A stretch of 64,000 bases of DNA, from the NCBI GenBank assembly GCA_963722815.1, contig CAVROM010000004.1:310001-374000 (forward strand). Reading direction: 5' to 3'. The notes under the pieces are model-generated. The model saw only the letters and a list, made by a program, of their open reading frames with translations. It made no database searches and had not been told where the DNA came from. Below are positions 7,909 through 15,728 of this stretch, one piece after another (positions within the stretch are counted from its first letter, which is position 1; the number at the start of each line of letters is the position of its first letter). The translations under genes and the position numbers were made by a program. This stretch comes from DASQFQ01 sp963722815. GTDB taxonomy: Bacteria; Actinomycetota; Thermoleophilia; Solirubrobacterales; Solirubrobacteraceae.

Positions 7909-9702
7909 TCAGGCCGTGGCGGCCAGCGCGGCGTGCAGCAGCGGGTTGTCGATGGCCTCGCCGAGCGGGCGGGCCGCAACGAGGCCGCTGCGGTCGCCGA
8001 GACGCGCGCGATGCAGCGCGGCGCGGACGACGAGCTCGCGCATGTCGCCTCGCGCCGCGAGCCGCTCGAGCCGGTCGACGGCGGTCCGTGCATCCGGGGC
8101 GGCGTCGGCGACGGCGACGCCGGCGAGCGCGTCCAGGCAGTGCGCGTGCATCCAGACGTAAGGATCGGCCACCCGCACGGCGCGCAGGGCCGCGTCGCGC
8201 AGCCACGCCAGCGCCGCCGCGCGCTCGCCCGCCGCCTCGTGCACGAGGCCCCGCGCCCGCGCGGCCATGGCCTCCCAGCACGGATCGCCGATGCGGCAGC
8301 CGAGCGCGAACGCGTGATCCAGCAGCGCGATCGCGCGGTCGCGGTCGCCTCGACGGAGCGCCGCCTCGGCTCTCAGCGCCTCCGGGAAGGGTTGGAACGC
8401 CACCCAGCCCTCCTCGCCGACCAGCGCGAGCGAGTCGTCGAGCACCTCGGCCGCCGGCTCCCACTCGCCGCGCAGGACGTGCGCGCGCCCGATGATCGCC
8501 AGCGACCACGCCGCCTGGCGCACGTCGCCGCAGCGCCGTGCGGCCGCGACCGACTCCCACAACAGCCCGATCGCGGCGTCGTAGTGCGCTCGATCCGAAA
8601 GCGCCTTGCCACGCACGCCCAGGATCGCGGCCCGCTCCCTGTCGTCGACGGCGAGCGCCCCGGCGCGCCCCAGCCACCGGCCCGCCGACACCCCACGGCC
8701 GGCCTGGACCGCCACGAACCCGAGCTCACGACAGACCTTGCACTCGATCTCGCGGTCGGCGGCAGCCTCGGCGAGCGCGAGCGCTTCATGCAGCAGCGCC
8801 GCGCCCTCCTCGTCGCCGCCGCGCACCGAGTGCACAAGCGCCGCACCGAGCGCTGCCAGCACACGGGCCAGCAGCGCCGGATCGCCGACGCCGCGCGCCT
8901 CGCTGCTCGCCTGCCTGAGACACGCCACGCCGGGCTCCACCGCGCCGGCATCGACGGCGGCACGCCCCGCGTCGAGCTGGCCCACGGCCGCCGCCCGGTC
9001 ACCGCCCGACGGCGCCGTCTGCGCCTCGCGCTCCTCGGCGGCCCGGTGCACCCCCGGATCCGGGGCGCGCCCCAGCTGGCGGCGGAACAGGACGTCGCAG
9101 GCGTCCGCATGCTCGCGCGCGGCCCCGACCTGATCCGCCCGCGCCAGGCACCGCACGAGCAATTCGTGCGCGCCGTCGTCGAAGCGGTTCAGCGTGACCG
9201 CGCGTGAGGCCAGCCCCGCCGCGTCCAGCGGCCGGCCGGCGGCCAGGGCGCTCAGCGCCTCGTCGCGCAGCACGGCCTCGCAGACCCCCGCCAGGCGCCG
9301 CCGCTCGACGAGCAGCCAGGCGTCGAACTCCGGCCCGGCGCCGGGCTCGACGCCCTCCAGCAGCTCGCCGCGGACCCACGCCGGATCGGTCTCGCCCGCC
9401 ACCAGTGCCAGCACGTCGACCACGGTCGCCGGCGGCAACCCGAGCTCGACGGGGTCGCCTCCGAGCGCGCCGGCCGCGCCGAGCGCGCGCCGCAGTTGCG
9501 CCAGCGTCCACCGCAGGGCTCCACGCGGATCCTCGGCATCGCCGAAGACAAGCGCGGCCAGTCGGGTCCGCGACACCGGCCGTTCCGCCAGCACCAGGTA
9601 CGCCAGCACGGCCCACGCCTTGTGACCCCGCGGCGGACGGACGACGACCCCGTCCCGCTCGATCTGCGGCGGTCCCAGCAGGCGCAACACCAGCGTGGAC
9701 AC
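7909..9702 (-). CDS. SARP/AfsR-type transcriptional regulator with BTAD and TPR-like repeats
   Basis: A 597-residue regulator. Residues ~1-90 form an OmpR-like winged helix (LRLLGPPQIERDG, RTRLAALVFGDAEDPRGALRWTLAQLRRAL); residues ~95-235 are the bacterial transcriptional activation domain; the rest is alanine/arginine-rich helical repeats of the TPR kind. There is no NB-ARC ATPase motif, so this is the shorter BTAD-TPR form. Such proteins activate neighbouring metabolic genes, making the methyltransferase-SBP56 genes downstream the obvious targets. GTG at 9702 is preferred: homology starts there and TACGAT (9712-9717) lies 9 nt upstream. Confidence 0.85.
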   Translation of the reverse strand: MSTLVLRLLGPPQIERDGVVVRPPRGHKAWAVLAYLVLAERPVSRTRLAALVFGDAEDPRGALRWTLAQLRRALGAAGALGGDPVELGLPPATVVDVLALVAGETDPAWVRGELLEGVEPGAGPEFDAWLLVERRRLAGVCEAVLRDEALSALAAGRPLDAAGLASRAVTLNRFDDGAHELLVRCLARADQVGAAREHADACDVLFRRQLGRAPDPGVHRAAEEREAQTAPSGGDRAAAVGQLDAGRAAVDAGAVEPGVACLRQASSEARGVGDPALLARVLAALGAALVHSVRGGDEEGAALLHEALALAEAAADREIECKVCRELGFVAVQAGRGVSAGRWLGRAGALAVDDRERAAILGVRGKALSDRAHYDAAIGLLWESVAAARRCGDVRQAAWSLAIIGRAHVLRGEWEPAAEVLDDSLALVGEEGWVAFQPFPEALRAEAALRRGDRDRAIALLDHAFALGCRIGDPCWEAMAARARGLVHEAAGERAAALAWLRDAALRAVRVADPYVWMHAHCLDALAGVAVADAAPDARTAVDRLERLAARGDMRELVVRAALHRARLGDRSGLVAARPLGEAIDNPLLHAALAATA

Positions 9703-9711
9703 GACACCGCG

Positions 9712-9717
9712 ATCGTA
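9712..9717 (-). promoter_or_regulatory. -10-like element of the SARP gene
   Basis: TACGAT on the minus strand, 9 nt before the GTG at 9702. The spacing would put the transcript start at or next to the start codon (leaderless). No clear -35. Confidence 0.4.
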
Positions 9718-9722
9718 GTCGG

Positions 9723-10058
9723 CTAGGGCACCGGATGCCTCGGCTCGTAGAGGCCGAGCTCCCCGCCGTCCGGGAGCGCGATCGTCGTGACGCGGCCCCA
9801 GCCCTGATCGCTGACCGGGCCGAGCTCGACGTCCTTGGCCCGCAGCTCGGCCATGGTCGTCTCGAGGTCGTCGCACATGAGGTAGAGCCCGCTGGCCGGC
9901 GCCTCGGCGGGATGCGCGGCGAGCTCCGCGGGCGGCAGGCCGAAGATCAGCCAGCCGCCGCCGGCGTCGACCGACGGGAAGCCGAGGACGTCGCGGAAGA
10001 AGGCGCGCAGCGCGTCGGCGTCGGGGCTGTAGATGATGGTGTGGGCGCCGGTGATCAT
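9723..10058 (-). CDS. VOC family (glyoxalase/bleomycin-resistance-like) protein
   Basis: A 111-residue single VOC module: ITGAHTIIYSPDADALRAFF at the start and GWGRVTTIALPDGGELGLYEPRHP at the end, the latter supplying the usual C-terminal metal-binding glutamate region. Function within the superfamily (isomerase, dioxygenase, resistance) cannot be read from sequence. The ATG overlaps the end of the enoyl-CoA hydratase gene by 4 bases, so it is the third gene of the CaiB-hydratase-VOC operon, where an epimerase-like or acyl-CoA processing role would be sensible but unproven. Confidence 0.85.
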   Translation of the reverse strand: MITGAHTIIYSPDADALRAFFRDVLGFPSVDAGGGWLIFGLPPAELAAHPAEAPASGLYLMCDDLETTMAELRAKDVELGPVSDQGWGRVTTIALPDGGELGLYEPRHPVP

Positions 10059-10798
10059 CGCTCGAGGAAGGCTTTCACGTTGCGGCGGAAGCCCTCGGAG
10101 CCGTAGGCCTCGCGGATCAGGTCCTCGCCCTCGGGCGTGGTCGCCGCGCGGATGCGGCGCAGCGCCTCCTTGGTTGCGTAGAGCGTGACCGGCGCGTGCG
10201 AGGCGAGCAGCTCGCACAGCTCCTCCACGCGCGCCTCGGCGTCGTCGACGACCTCGGTCGCGAGCCCGGTCGCGAGCGCCTCCTCGGGCTCGATCGTGCG
10301 CGCGGTGAAGACGATGTCCTTCAGCCGGGCGGGGCCGAGCAGCGCCGCCAGCCGGGCGTAGTTCTCCATCGAGAGGCAGTTGCCGACCGTGCGTGCGATC
10401 GGGAGGCCGAAGCGCGCCGCCGGTGTGCAGATGCGCAGGTCGCAGGCGGCGGAGAGCGCGAGGCCGGAGCCCATCGCGAAGCCGTCGACGAGCGCGACCG
10501 TCGGCTTGCGCACGGTCTCGAGCCGCCCCACGATGCGGTCGATCGTCGCCTCGTAGGCGAGCGCGTCCGCCCCGGACTCGTCGAAGTCGGCGAACTGGCG
10601 GATGTCGGTGCCGGCCACGAACGCCTTCTCGCCCGCGCCGCGGAGGACGAGCACGCGGACGTCGTCGTCGGCGTCGGCGGCCTCGCAGGCGGCGTGCAGG
10701 TCCTCGTACATCGCGAACGTCATCGCGTTGTGCGCCTCGGGCCGGTTGAACGTGACCCATAGGACCGGCCCGCGGCGCTCGGTGAGGACCTGGCTCAT
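10055..10798 (-). CDS. Enoyl-CoA hydratase/isomerase family protein
   Basis: A 247-residue crotonase-fold protein. The oxyanion-hole segments are visible as AGTDIRQF (about 62-69) and GFAMGSGLALSAACDLRIC (about 106-124). The first catalytic glutamate of classical hydratases, expected in the GLP-I segment around residue 132, is not evident (GLPIARTVGN), so this may be a carnitinyl-CoA-dehydratase-like or other crotonase rather than a true beta-oxidation hydratase. It overlaps CaiB upstream (ATGA) and VOC downstream, consistent with one CoA-thioester pathway. Confidence 0.88.
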   Translation of the reverse strand: MSQVLTERRGPVLWVTFNRPEAHNAMTFAMYEDLHAACEAADADDDVRVLVLRGAGEKAFVAGTDIRQFADFDESGADALAYEATIDRIVGRLETVRKPTVALVDGFAMGSGLALSAACDLRICTPAARFGLPIARTVGNCLSMENYARLAALLGPARLKDIVFTARTIEPEEALATGLATEVVDDAEARVEELCELLASHAPVTLYATKEALRRIRAATTPEGEDLIREAYGSEGFRRNVKAFLER

Positions 10799-11919
10799 TC
10801 GATGCCCGCCTCGCGCAGGATCTCCTCGGTGTGCTCGCCGAGCAGCGGCGCCGGCCGCCGCACCGCTCCGGGCGTGTCCGACAGCTTCACGGGGATGCCG
10901 AGCGCGCGGATCGTGCCCTCGACCGGGTGCTCGACGGTGACCTCCATCTCGCGCGCCTGCGTGTGCTCGTCGGCGAACACCTCGGCGTAGTCGTGGATCG
11001 GCCCGCACGGCACGCCGCCCTCGACCAGCGCGGCGACCCACTCGTCGGTGGTCCGTGATGCGAGCGCGGCTTCGAGCTCCTCGACCAGGGCGGAGACGTT
11101 GGCCATCCGGTCGTCGTTCGTGGCAAAGCGCGGGTCGTCGGTGAGCTGGGGGACGCCGAGCGTGGCGCAGAGGCGGCCGAACAGCGCCTGCGTGTTGCCA
11201 CCGATGGTGATGTAGCCGTCGGCCGTGCGCAGCGCCTGGTAGGGAGCGGTCAGCCGGTGCGCGGAGCCGAGCTTTCCCGGCACGCGCCCGGTCGCCCACA
11301 GCTCCGCCGACTCCCAGATCGACAGCGCCAGCGCGCCCTCGAACAGCGAGGTGTCGATGAACTGCCCGCGGCCGGTGCGCTCGCGCGCGTGCAGCGCGCT
11401 GAGGATCGCGACCGCGCAGAACAGCCCGGAGGAGAGGTCGCCGATCGGGATCCCGCACTTGACCGGGTTGCCGTCGGGCTCGCCGGTGACGCTCATGATC
11501 CCCGCCAACCCCTGCGCCATCAGGTCGTAGCCCGGCCGCTGCGCGTACGGGCCCGTCTGGCCGAAGCCCGAGATCGAGGCGTAGACCAGCCGCGGGTTGA
11601 CCTCGCGCAGCGTCTCGTAGTCGACCCCGAGCCGCGCGGCGACGCCGGGGCGGTTGTTCTCGAGCACGACGTCGGCGGTCTCGGCCAGCCGCACGAACGT
11701 GGCGCGCTGCTCGTCGTCCTTCAGGTCCAGCTCGATCGAGCGCTTGTTGCGGTTGACCGCGAGGAACGCCGCGGTGCCGAGCGAGCGCCGCGTCGAGTCA
11801 CCCCCCGGCGGCTCGACCTTGATCACGTCGGCGCCCATGTCGGCCAGCACCTGGCCGCAGAACGGCCCCGCCATCACCTGCGTCAGCTCGAGGACGCGGA
11901 CATCGGCCAGGGCGCTCAT
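10795..11919 (-). CDS. CaiB/BaiF family (class III) CoA-transferase
   Basis: The 374-residue protein begins with LADVRVLELTQVMAGPFCGQ and VIKVEPPGGD, hallmarks of class III CoA-transferases, and has the nucleophilic aspartate in GIPIGDLSSG (about residue 161) that forms the acyl anhydride with the substrate. These enzymes move CoA between carboxylic acids such as formyl/oxalyl, carnitine or succinyl/itaconyl-type acids. With the crotonase and VOC genes it probably activates and processes one organic acid; the acid is unknown. It diverges from the FAD-FeS dehydrogenase gene with about 9 bp between starts. Confidence 0.93.
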   Translation of the reverse strand: MSALADVRVLELTQVMAGPFCGQVLADMGADVIKVEPPGGDSTRRSLGTAAFLAVNRNKRSIELDLKDDEQRATFVRLAETADVVLENNRPGVAARLGVDYETLREVNPRLVYASISGFGQTGPYAQRPGYDLMAQGLAGIMSVTGEPDGNPVKCGIPIGDLSSGLFCAVAILSALHARERTGRGQFIDTSLFEGALALSIWESAELWATGRVPGKLGSAHRLTAPYQALRTADGYITIGGNTQALFGRLCATLGVPQLTDDPRFATNDDRMANVSALVEELEAALASRTTDEWVAALVEGGVPCGPIHDYAEVFADEHTQAREMEVTVEHPVEGTIRALGIPVKLSDTPGAVRRPAPLLGEHTEEILREAGIE

Positions 11920-11937
11920 GCCCGTAGGGTGCCGTAC
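11920..11937. promoter_or_regulatory. Overlapping divergent promoters of CaiB and FAD-FeS dehydrogenase genes
   Basis: TAGGGT (11925-11930, plus) lies 7 nt before TTG 11938, and its complement reads CACCCT on the minus strand, 6 nt before the CaiB ATG at 11919. Both could serve as -10 elements, making this one shared bidirectional core promoter. Confidence 0.35.
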
Positions 11938-14775
11938 TTGACGATCGAGCAGGCACTGGCCCTCGCGCTGCGCGGCGACGTCCGCGCCGACGACTACACA
12001 CGCCACCTCTACGCCGGCGACGCCAGCCTGTACGCGACGGCCCCGCTGCTGGTCGCCTTCCCGCGCGACGCCGACGACGTCGCGGCCGCCATCCGCGCCG
12101 CCGCGCGCTTCGGCGTGCCGGTCGTCACCCGCGGCGGTGGGACGAGCCTCGCCGGCCAGGCCGTGGGCGGCCACGGCATCGTGCTCGACACCTCGCGCCA
12201 CATGGACGCGATCCACGACATCGACGTCGCGGGGCGCAGCGCCTCCGTCGGGCCCGGCGTCGTCCAGGACGACCTCAACCGCGCCACCGCCGCCCACGGG
12301 CTCGCGTTCGGCCCCGACACGTCGACGTCCAACCGGGCCACGATCGGTGGCATGATCGGCAACAACTCCTCGGGCAGCCACTCGATCGTCTACGGCACGA
12401 CGATCGACCACGTCCACGAGCTCGAGGTCGTGCTCTCCGATGGCTCGCGGGCCACGTTCGGCCCAGTGAGCGAGGCCGAGCGCGCCCGCCGCGCGCAGGC
12501 GGACACGCTGGAGGGCCGGATCTTCCGCGAGCTGCCGGACATCCTGCACCGCCACGCGCGCGCGATCGCCGAGGACTACCCGAAGCACTGGCGGCAGTCC
12601 GGCGGCTACCGGCTCGACGCGCTCGCCCGCGAGTTCGACCTCGCCAAGCTCGTCACCGGCTCCGAGGGCACGCTGGCCGCGATCACCCGCGCGCGGGTTG
12701 CGCTGATCGAGCTCCCGACCGCGCGCCAGTTCGTCGTCGGCCACTTCGAGGGCGTGGACGAGGCCGTGGCCGCGACCCAGGACGCGCTCGACCTCGAGCC
12801 CGCGGCGGTCGAGATGATCGACGCCACGATCCTCGCGCTCTCGCGCTCCAAGCGCGAGTACGCGCAGATGGCGAGCCGGATCGAGGGCGACCCGGGCGCG
12901 CTGCTCTACGTCACGTTCTTCGGCGAGGACGCCGGGGAGCGGATCGACCGGCTCGAGGCCGCCTGGCGCGAGCACGGCCACGGGTACCACACGATCCGCG
13001 CCGAGACCGCCGCCGAGCAGGCCGCGCTGACCAAGGTCCGCAAGGCCGGCCTCGGCCTGCTGATGGCCGCCAGCGAGGGCGCCCGGCGGCCCGCGGCGTT
13101 CGTGGAGGACACGGCGGTCCCGCCCGAGCGGCTCGGCGACTACGTGCGCGCCTTCCGCGCGATCCTCGATCGGCACGGGCTCGAGGCCGGCTGGTACGGC
13201 CACGCCTCGGTCGGCTGCCTGCACGTGCGCCCGTTCGTCGACCTCACGCGGCCCGGCGGCGTCGAGACGATGGCCGCCGTCGCCGACGAGATCTCCGCGC
13301 TGGTGGCGGAGTTCGACGGCGTCAACGCCTCCGAGCACGGCGACGGCCGCGTCCGCAGCCCGTTCAACCCGCGCGTGTTCGGCGACGACCTGTACGCGGC
13401 GTTCCGCGAGGTCAAGGCGCTGTTCGATCCCGACAACCGGCTCAACCCGGGTGTGATGGTCGACGCCGCGCCGATCACGGTCGGGCTGCGCGACCCCGCG
13501 CTCCCGCCCGCGCCGCCGCTGCGCACCCACTTCGCGTTCGAGGGCGGGATGCGCACGGCCGCCGACCGCTGCCAGCGCATCGGCGCCTGCCGCAAGACCG
13601 GCGAGGGCGTCATGTGCCCGTCCTACATGGCCACGCGCGAGGAGGAGCACGCCACGCGCGGGCGCGCCAACGCGCTGGTCAAGGCGCTCTCCGAGCCCGA
13701 TCCGCGCGCCGCGCTGGACGACGAGCGGCTGCACGAGATCCTCGACCTCTGCCTCGAGTGCAAGGCGTGCAAGAGCGAGTGCCCGCTGAGCGTCGACATG
13801 GCGACGATGAAGTCCGAGTTTCTCTCGCATTACCAGGCGCAGCACGGGATCCCGCTGCGCTCGCGGCTGTTCGGGGCGATCCGGCGGCTCAACCGGCTCG
13901 GCGCGGCGACCGCGCCGGTCAGCAACCTCCCGCTGCCGCGCGCGCTGCTCGAGCGCGCCACCGGCATCGACCGCCGCCGGCCGCTCCCGCGCTTCACGCG
14001 CGACACGTTGCTGCGGTGGGACCGCGCGCGCTCGCGGCGGCGGGGCTCGCGCGGCGACGTCGTCTTCCTCGCCGACTCGTTCACGACCTTCACCGAGCCC
14101 GCGATCGGCCGCGCCGCGATCGAGCTGCTGGAGCTGTCGGGCTGGAACGTGCGGCTGGAGAGCGCGGGCTGTTGCGGGCGCTCGAGCATCTCCAAGGGGC
14201 TGCTCGGCCAGGCGCGCGGGATGGCCGAGGCGATGGTGGAGCGGCTCGCGCCGGAGGCCGAGCGCGGTATCCCGATCGTCGGCTGCGAGCCGTCGTGCCT
14301 GCTGACGCTGCGCGAGGAGCATCCCGGCCTGCTGCCCGGCGATCCGCGGGCGCGAGCGGTGGCCGACGCGACGCGGCTGGTCGAGGAGCTGCTGGTCGAG
14401 GCGATCGACGACGGCTCGCTGGCGCTGCGCGCGGATGCCGACGTGGCCGGCCGCCCGGTCGTCTTCCACGGCCACTGCCACCAGAAGGCGCTGGCCGGAA
14501 CCGCGGCCACCGTCGCGCTGCTCGAGCGCGTCCCCGGCGCGGAGGTGACCGAGCTCGATGCCGGCTGCTGCGGCATGGCGGGCTCGTTCGGCTTCGAGGC
14601 CGAGCACTACGACCTCTCGATGCAGATCGGCGAGCAGCGGCTGTTCCCCGCGCTCCGCGACGCCGCGCCCGGCACGCTGGTGGCGGCCACCGGCGTCTCG
14701 TGCCGGCAGCAGATCGGCCACGGCGTGGGGCGGCGCGCTTGGCATCCTGTCGAGCTCGTGAGGAGCTGCGTGTGA
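11929..14775 (+). CDS. FAD-linked oxidase fused to [4Fe-4S]/CCG reductase (D-2-hydroxyacid dehydrogenase type)
   Basis: A ~948-residue fusion. The N-terminal ~500 residues are a FAD_binding_4/GlcD-type dehydrogenase (RGGGTSLAGQAVGG, ATIGGMIGNNSSGSHS, LVTGSEGTLA, INASEHGDGR-like NASEHGDGRVRSP). Then come ferredoxin-like clusters CQRIGACRKTGEGVMCPSY and CLECKACKSECPLSV, then two CCG domains (SAGCCGRSS, AGCCGMAGSFG). This is the YdiJ layout, oxidising D-2-hydroxyglutarate or D-lactate-like acids and passing electrons to the respiratory chain. The start may be GTG 11929 or TTG 11938; a -10-like TAGGGT fits the latter. The stop overlaps the next gene (GTGA). Confidence 0.93.
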   Translation: MPYLTIEQALALALRGDVRADDYTRHLYAGDASLYATAPLLVAFPRDADDVAAAIRAAARFGVPVVTRGGGTSLAGQAVGGHGIVLDTSRHMDAIHDIDVAGRSASVGPGVVQDDLNRATAAHGLAFGPDTSTSNRATIGGMIGNNSSGSHSIVYGTTIDHVHELEVVLSDGSRATFGPVSEAERARRAQADTLEGRIFRELPDILHRHARAIAEDYPKHWRQSGGYRLDALAREFDLAKLVTGSEGTLAAITRARVALIELPTARQFVVGHFEGVDEAVAATQDALDLEPAAVEMIDATILALSRSKREYAQMASRIEGDPGALLYVTFFGEDAGERIDRLEAAWREHGHGYHTIRAETAAEQAALTKVRKAGLGLLMAASEGARRPAAFVEDTAVPPERLGDYVRAFRAILDRHGLEAGWYGHASVGCLHVRPFVDLTRPGGVETMAAVADEISALVAEFDGVNASEHGDGRVRSPFNPRVFGDDLYAAFREVKALFDPDNRLNPGVMVDAAPITVGLRDPALPPAPPLRTHFAFEGGMRTAADRCQRIGACRKTGEGVMCPSYMATREEEHATRGRANALVKALSEPDPRAALDDERLHEILDLCLECKACKSECPLSVDMATMKSEFLSHYQAQHGIPLRSRLFGAIRRLNRLGAATAPVSNLPLPRALLERATGIDRRRPLPRFTRDTLLRWDRARSRRRGSRGDVVFLADSFTTFTEPAIGRAAIELLELSGWNVRLESAGCCGRSSISKGLLGQARGMAEAMVERLAPEAERGIPIVGCEPSCLLTLREEHPGLLPGDPRARAVADATRLVEELLVEAIDDGSLALRADADVAGRPVVFHGHCHQKALAGTAATVALLERVPGAEVTELDAGCCGMAGSFGFEAEHYDLSMQIGEQRLFPALRDAAPGTLVAATGVSCRQQIGHGVGRRAWHPVELVRSCV

Positions 14776-15728
14776 TCCGCTGGGGCATCATCAGCACGGG
14801 CGGCATCGCGTCGACGTTCACGTCCGAGCTCGCGCACACGGACTCGGGGACCGCGGTCGCGGTCGGCTCGCGCCGCGCGGCGAGCGCCGAGGCGTTCGGC
14901 GACCGCTTCGGCATCCCCAACCGCCACGACTCCTACGAGGCGCTCGTGGCGGATCTGGAGGTCGACGCCGTCTACGTCGGCACGCCGCACCCGATGCACC
15001 ACGAGGACGCGCTGCTCGCCCTGCGCGCGGGCAAGCACGTGCTGTGCGAGAAGCCGTTCACGATGAACGCCGCCGAGGCGGAGGAGCTCGTCGCCGAGGC
15101 GCGGCAGCGCGAGCGCTTCCTGATGGAGGCGATGTGGGCGCGCTTCCTCCCGCACATGCGCGAGATCCGGCGGCTGCTGGCCGAGGGCGCGCTGGGCGAG
15201 ATCGTCCACGTCATCGCCGACCACTGCCAGTGGTTCGCGGAGGACGCGAAGCACCGGCTGTTCGCGCCCGAGCTCGGCGGCGGGGCGCTGCTCGACCTCG
15301 GCATCTACCCGGTCTCGTTCGCGTCGATGGTGCTGGGCGTGCCGAACCGCGTGGAGGCGATCGCCGATCCGGCGTTCACCGGGGTCGACGCCCAGACCTC
15401 GATCCTGCTCGGCTATGAGAGCGGCGCCCACGCGCTGCTCAACTGCACGCTGCGCGCGGTCGGTTCGACGCGCGCCTCGATCGTCGGCACCGACGGCCGG
15501 ATCGAGATCGACGGCGCCTTCTACCAGCCGACGTCGTTCACGCTGATCCCGCGCGAGGGCGAGCCCCAGCGTTACTGCGACCCGCCCGCCGAGGGCGGCC
15601 TGCGCCACGAGGCGGACGAGGTGGCGCGCTGCATCGAGGCCGGCGAGCTCGAGAGCCCGGAGATGCCGCTCGACGAGACCGTCGCGATCATGCGGACGAT
15701 GGACGCCGTCGCGGCGGCTACGGCTTGA
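14772..15728 (+). CDS. Gfo/Idh/MocA family oxidoreductase
   Basis: A 318-residue NAD(P)-dependent dehydrogenase: Rossmann start IRWGIISTGGIAS, the conserved GKHVLCEKPFTMN (about 87-99) holding the catalytic Lys of the EKP motif, and the C-terminal alpha/beta domain with GGGALLDLGIYPVS. Family members act on sugars, inositols or trans-dihydrodiols; the MWARFLPH segment resembles dihydrodiol-dehydrogenase-like members. The GTG start overlaps the FAD-FeS gene stop by 4 bases, so the two may process one 2-hydroxy or sugar-acid substrate. The 3' end overlaps the convergent beta-propeller gene by 11 bp. Confidence 0.9.
   Translation: MIRWGIISTGGIASTFTSELAHTDSGTAVAVGSRRAASAEAFGDRFGIPNRHDSYEALVADLEVDAVYVGTPHPMHHEDALLALRAGKHVLCEKPFTMNAAEAEELVAEARQRERFLMEAMWARFLPHMREIRRLLAEGALGEIVHVIADHCQWFAEDAKHRLFAPELGGGALLDLGIYPVSFASMVLGVPNRVEAIADPAFTGVDAQTSILLGYESGAHALLNCTLRAVGSTRASIVGTDGRIEIDGAFYQPTSFTLIPREGEPQRYCDPPAEGGLRHEADEVARCIEAGELESPEMPLDETVAIMRTMDAVAAATA

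Noticed and set aside
10795..14745. 1316-codon minus-strand frame
   Set aside because: Only its 3' part (10795-11919) is the CaiB gene. The rest is antisense to the FAD-FeS dehydrogenase, whose motifs are unambiguous.
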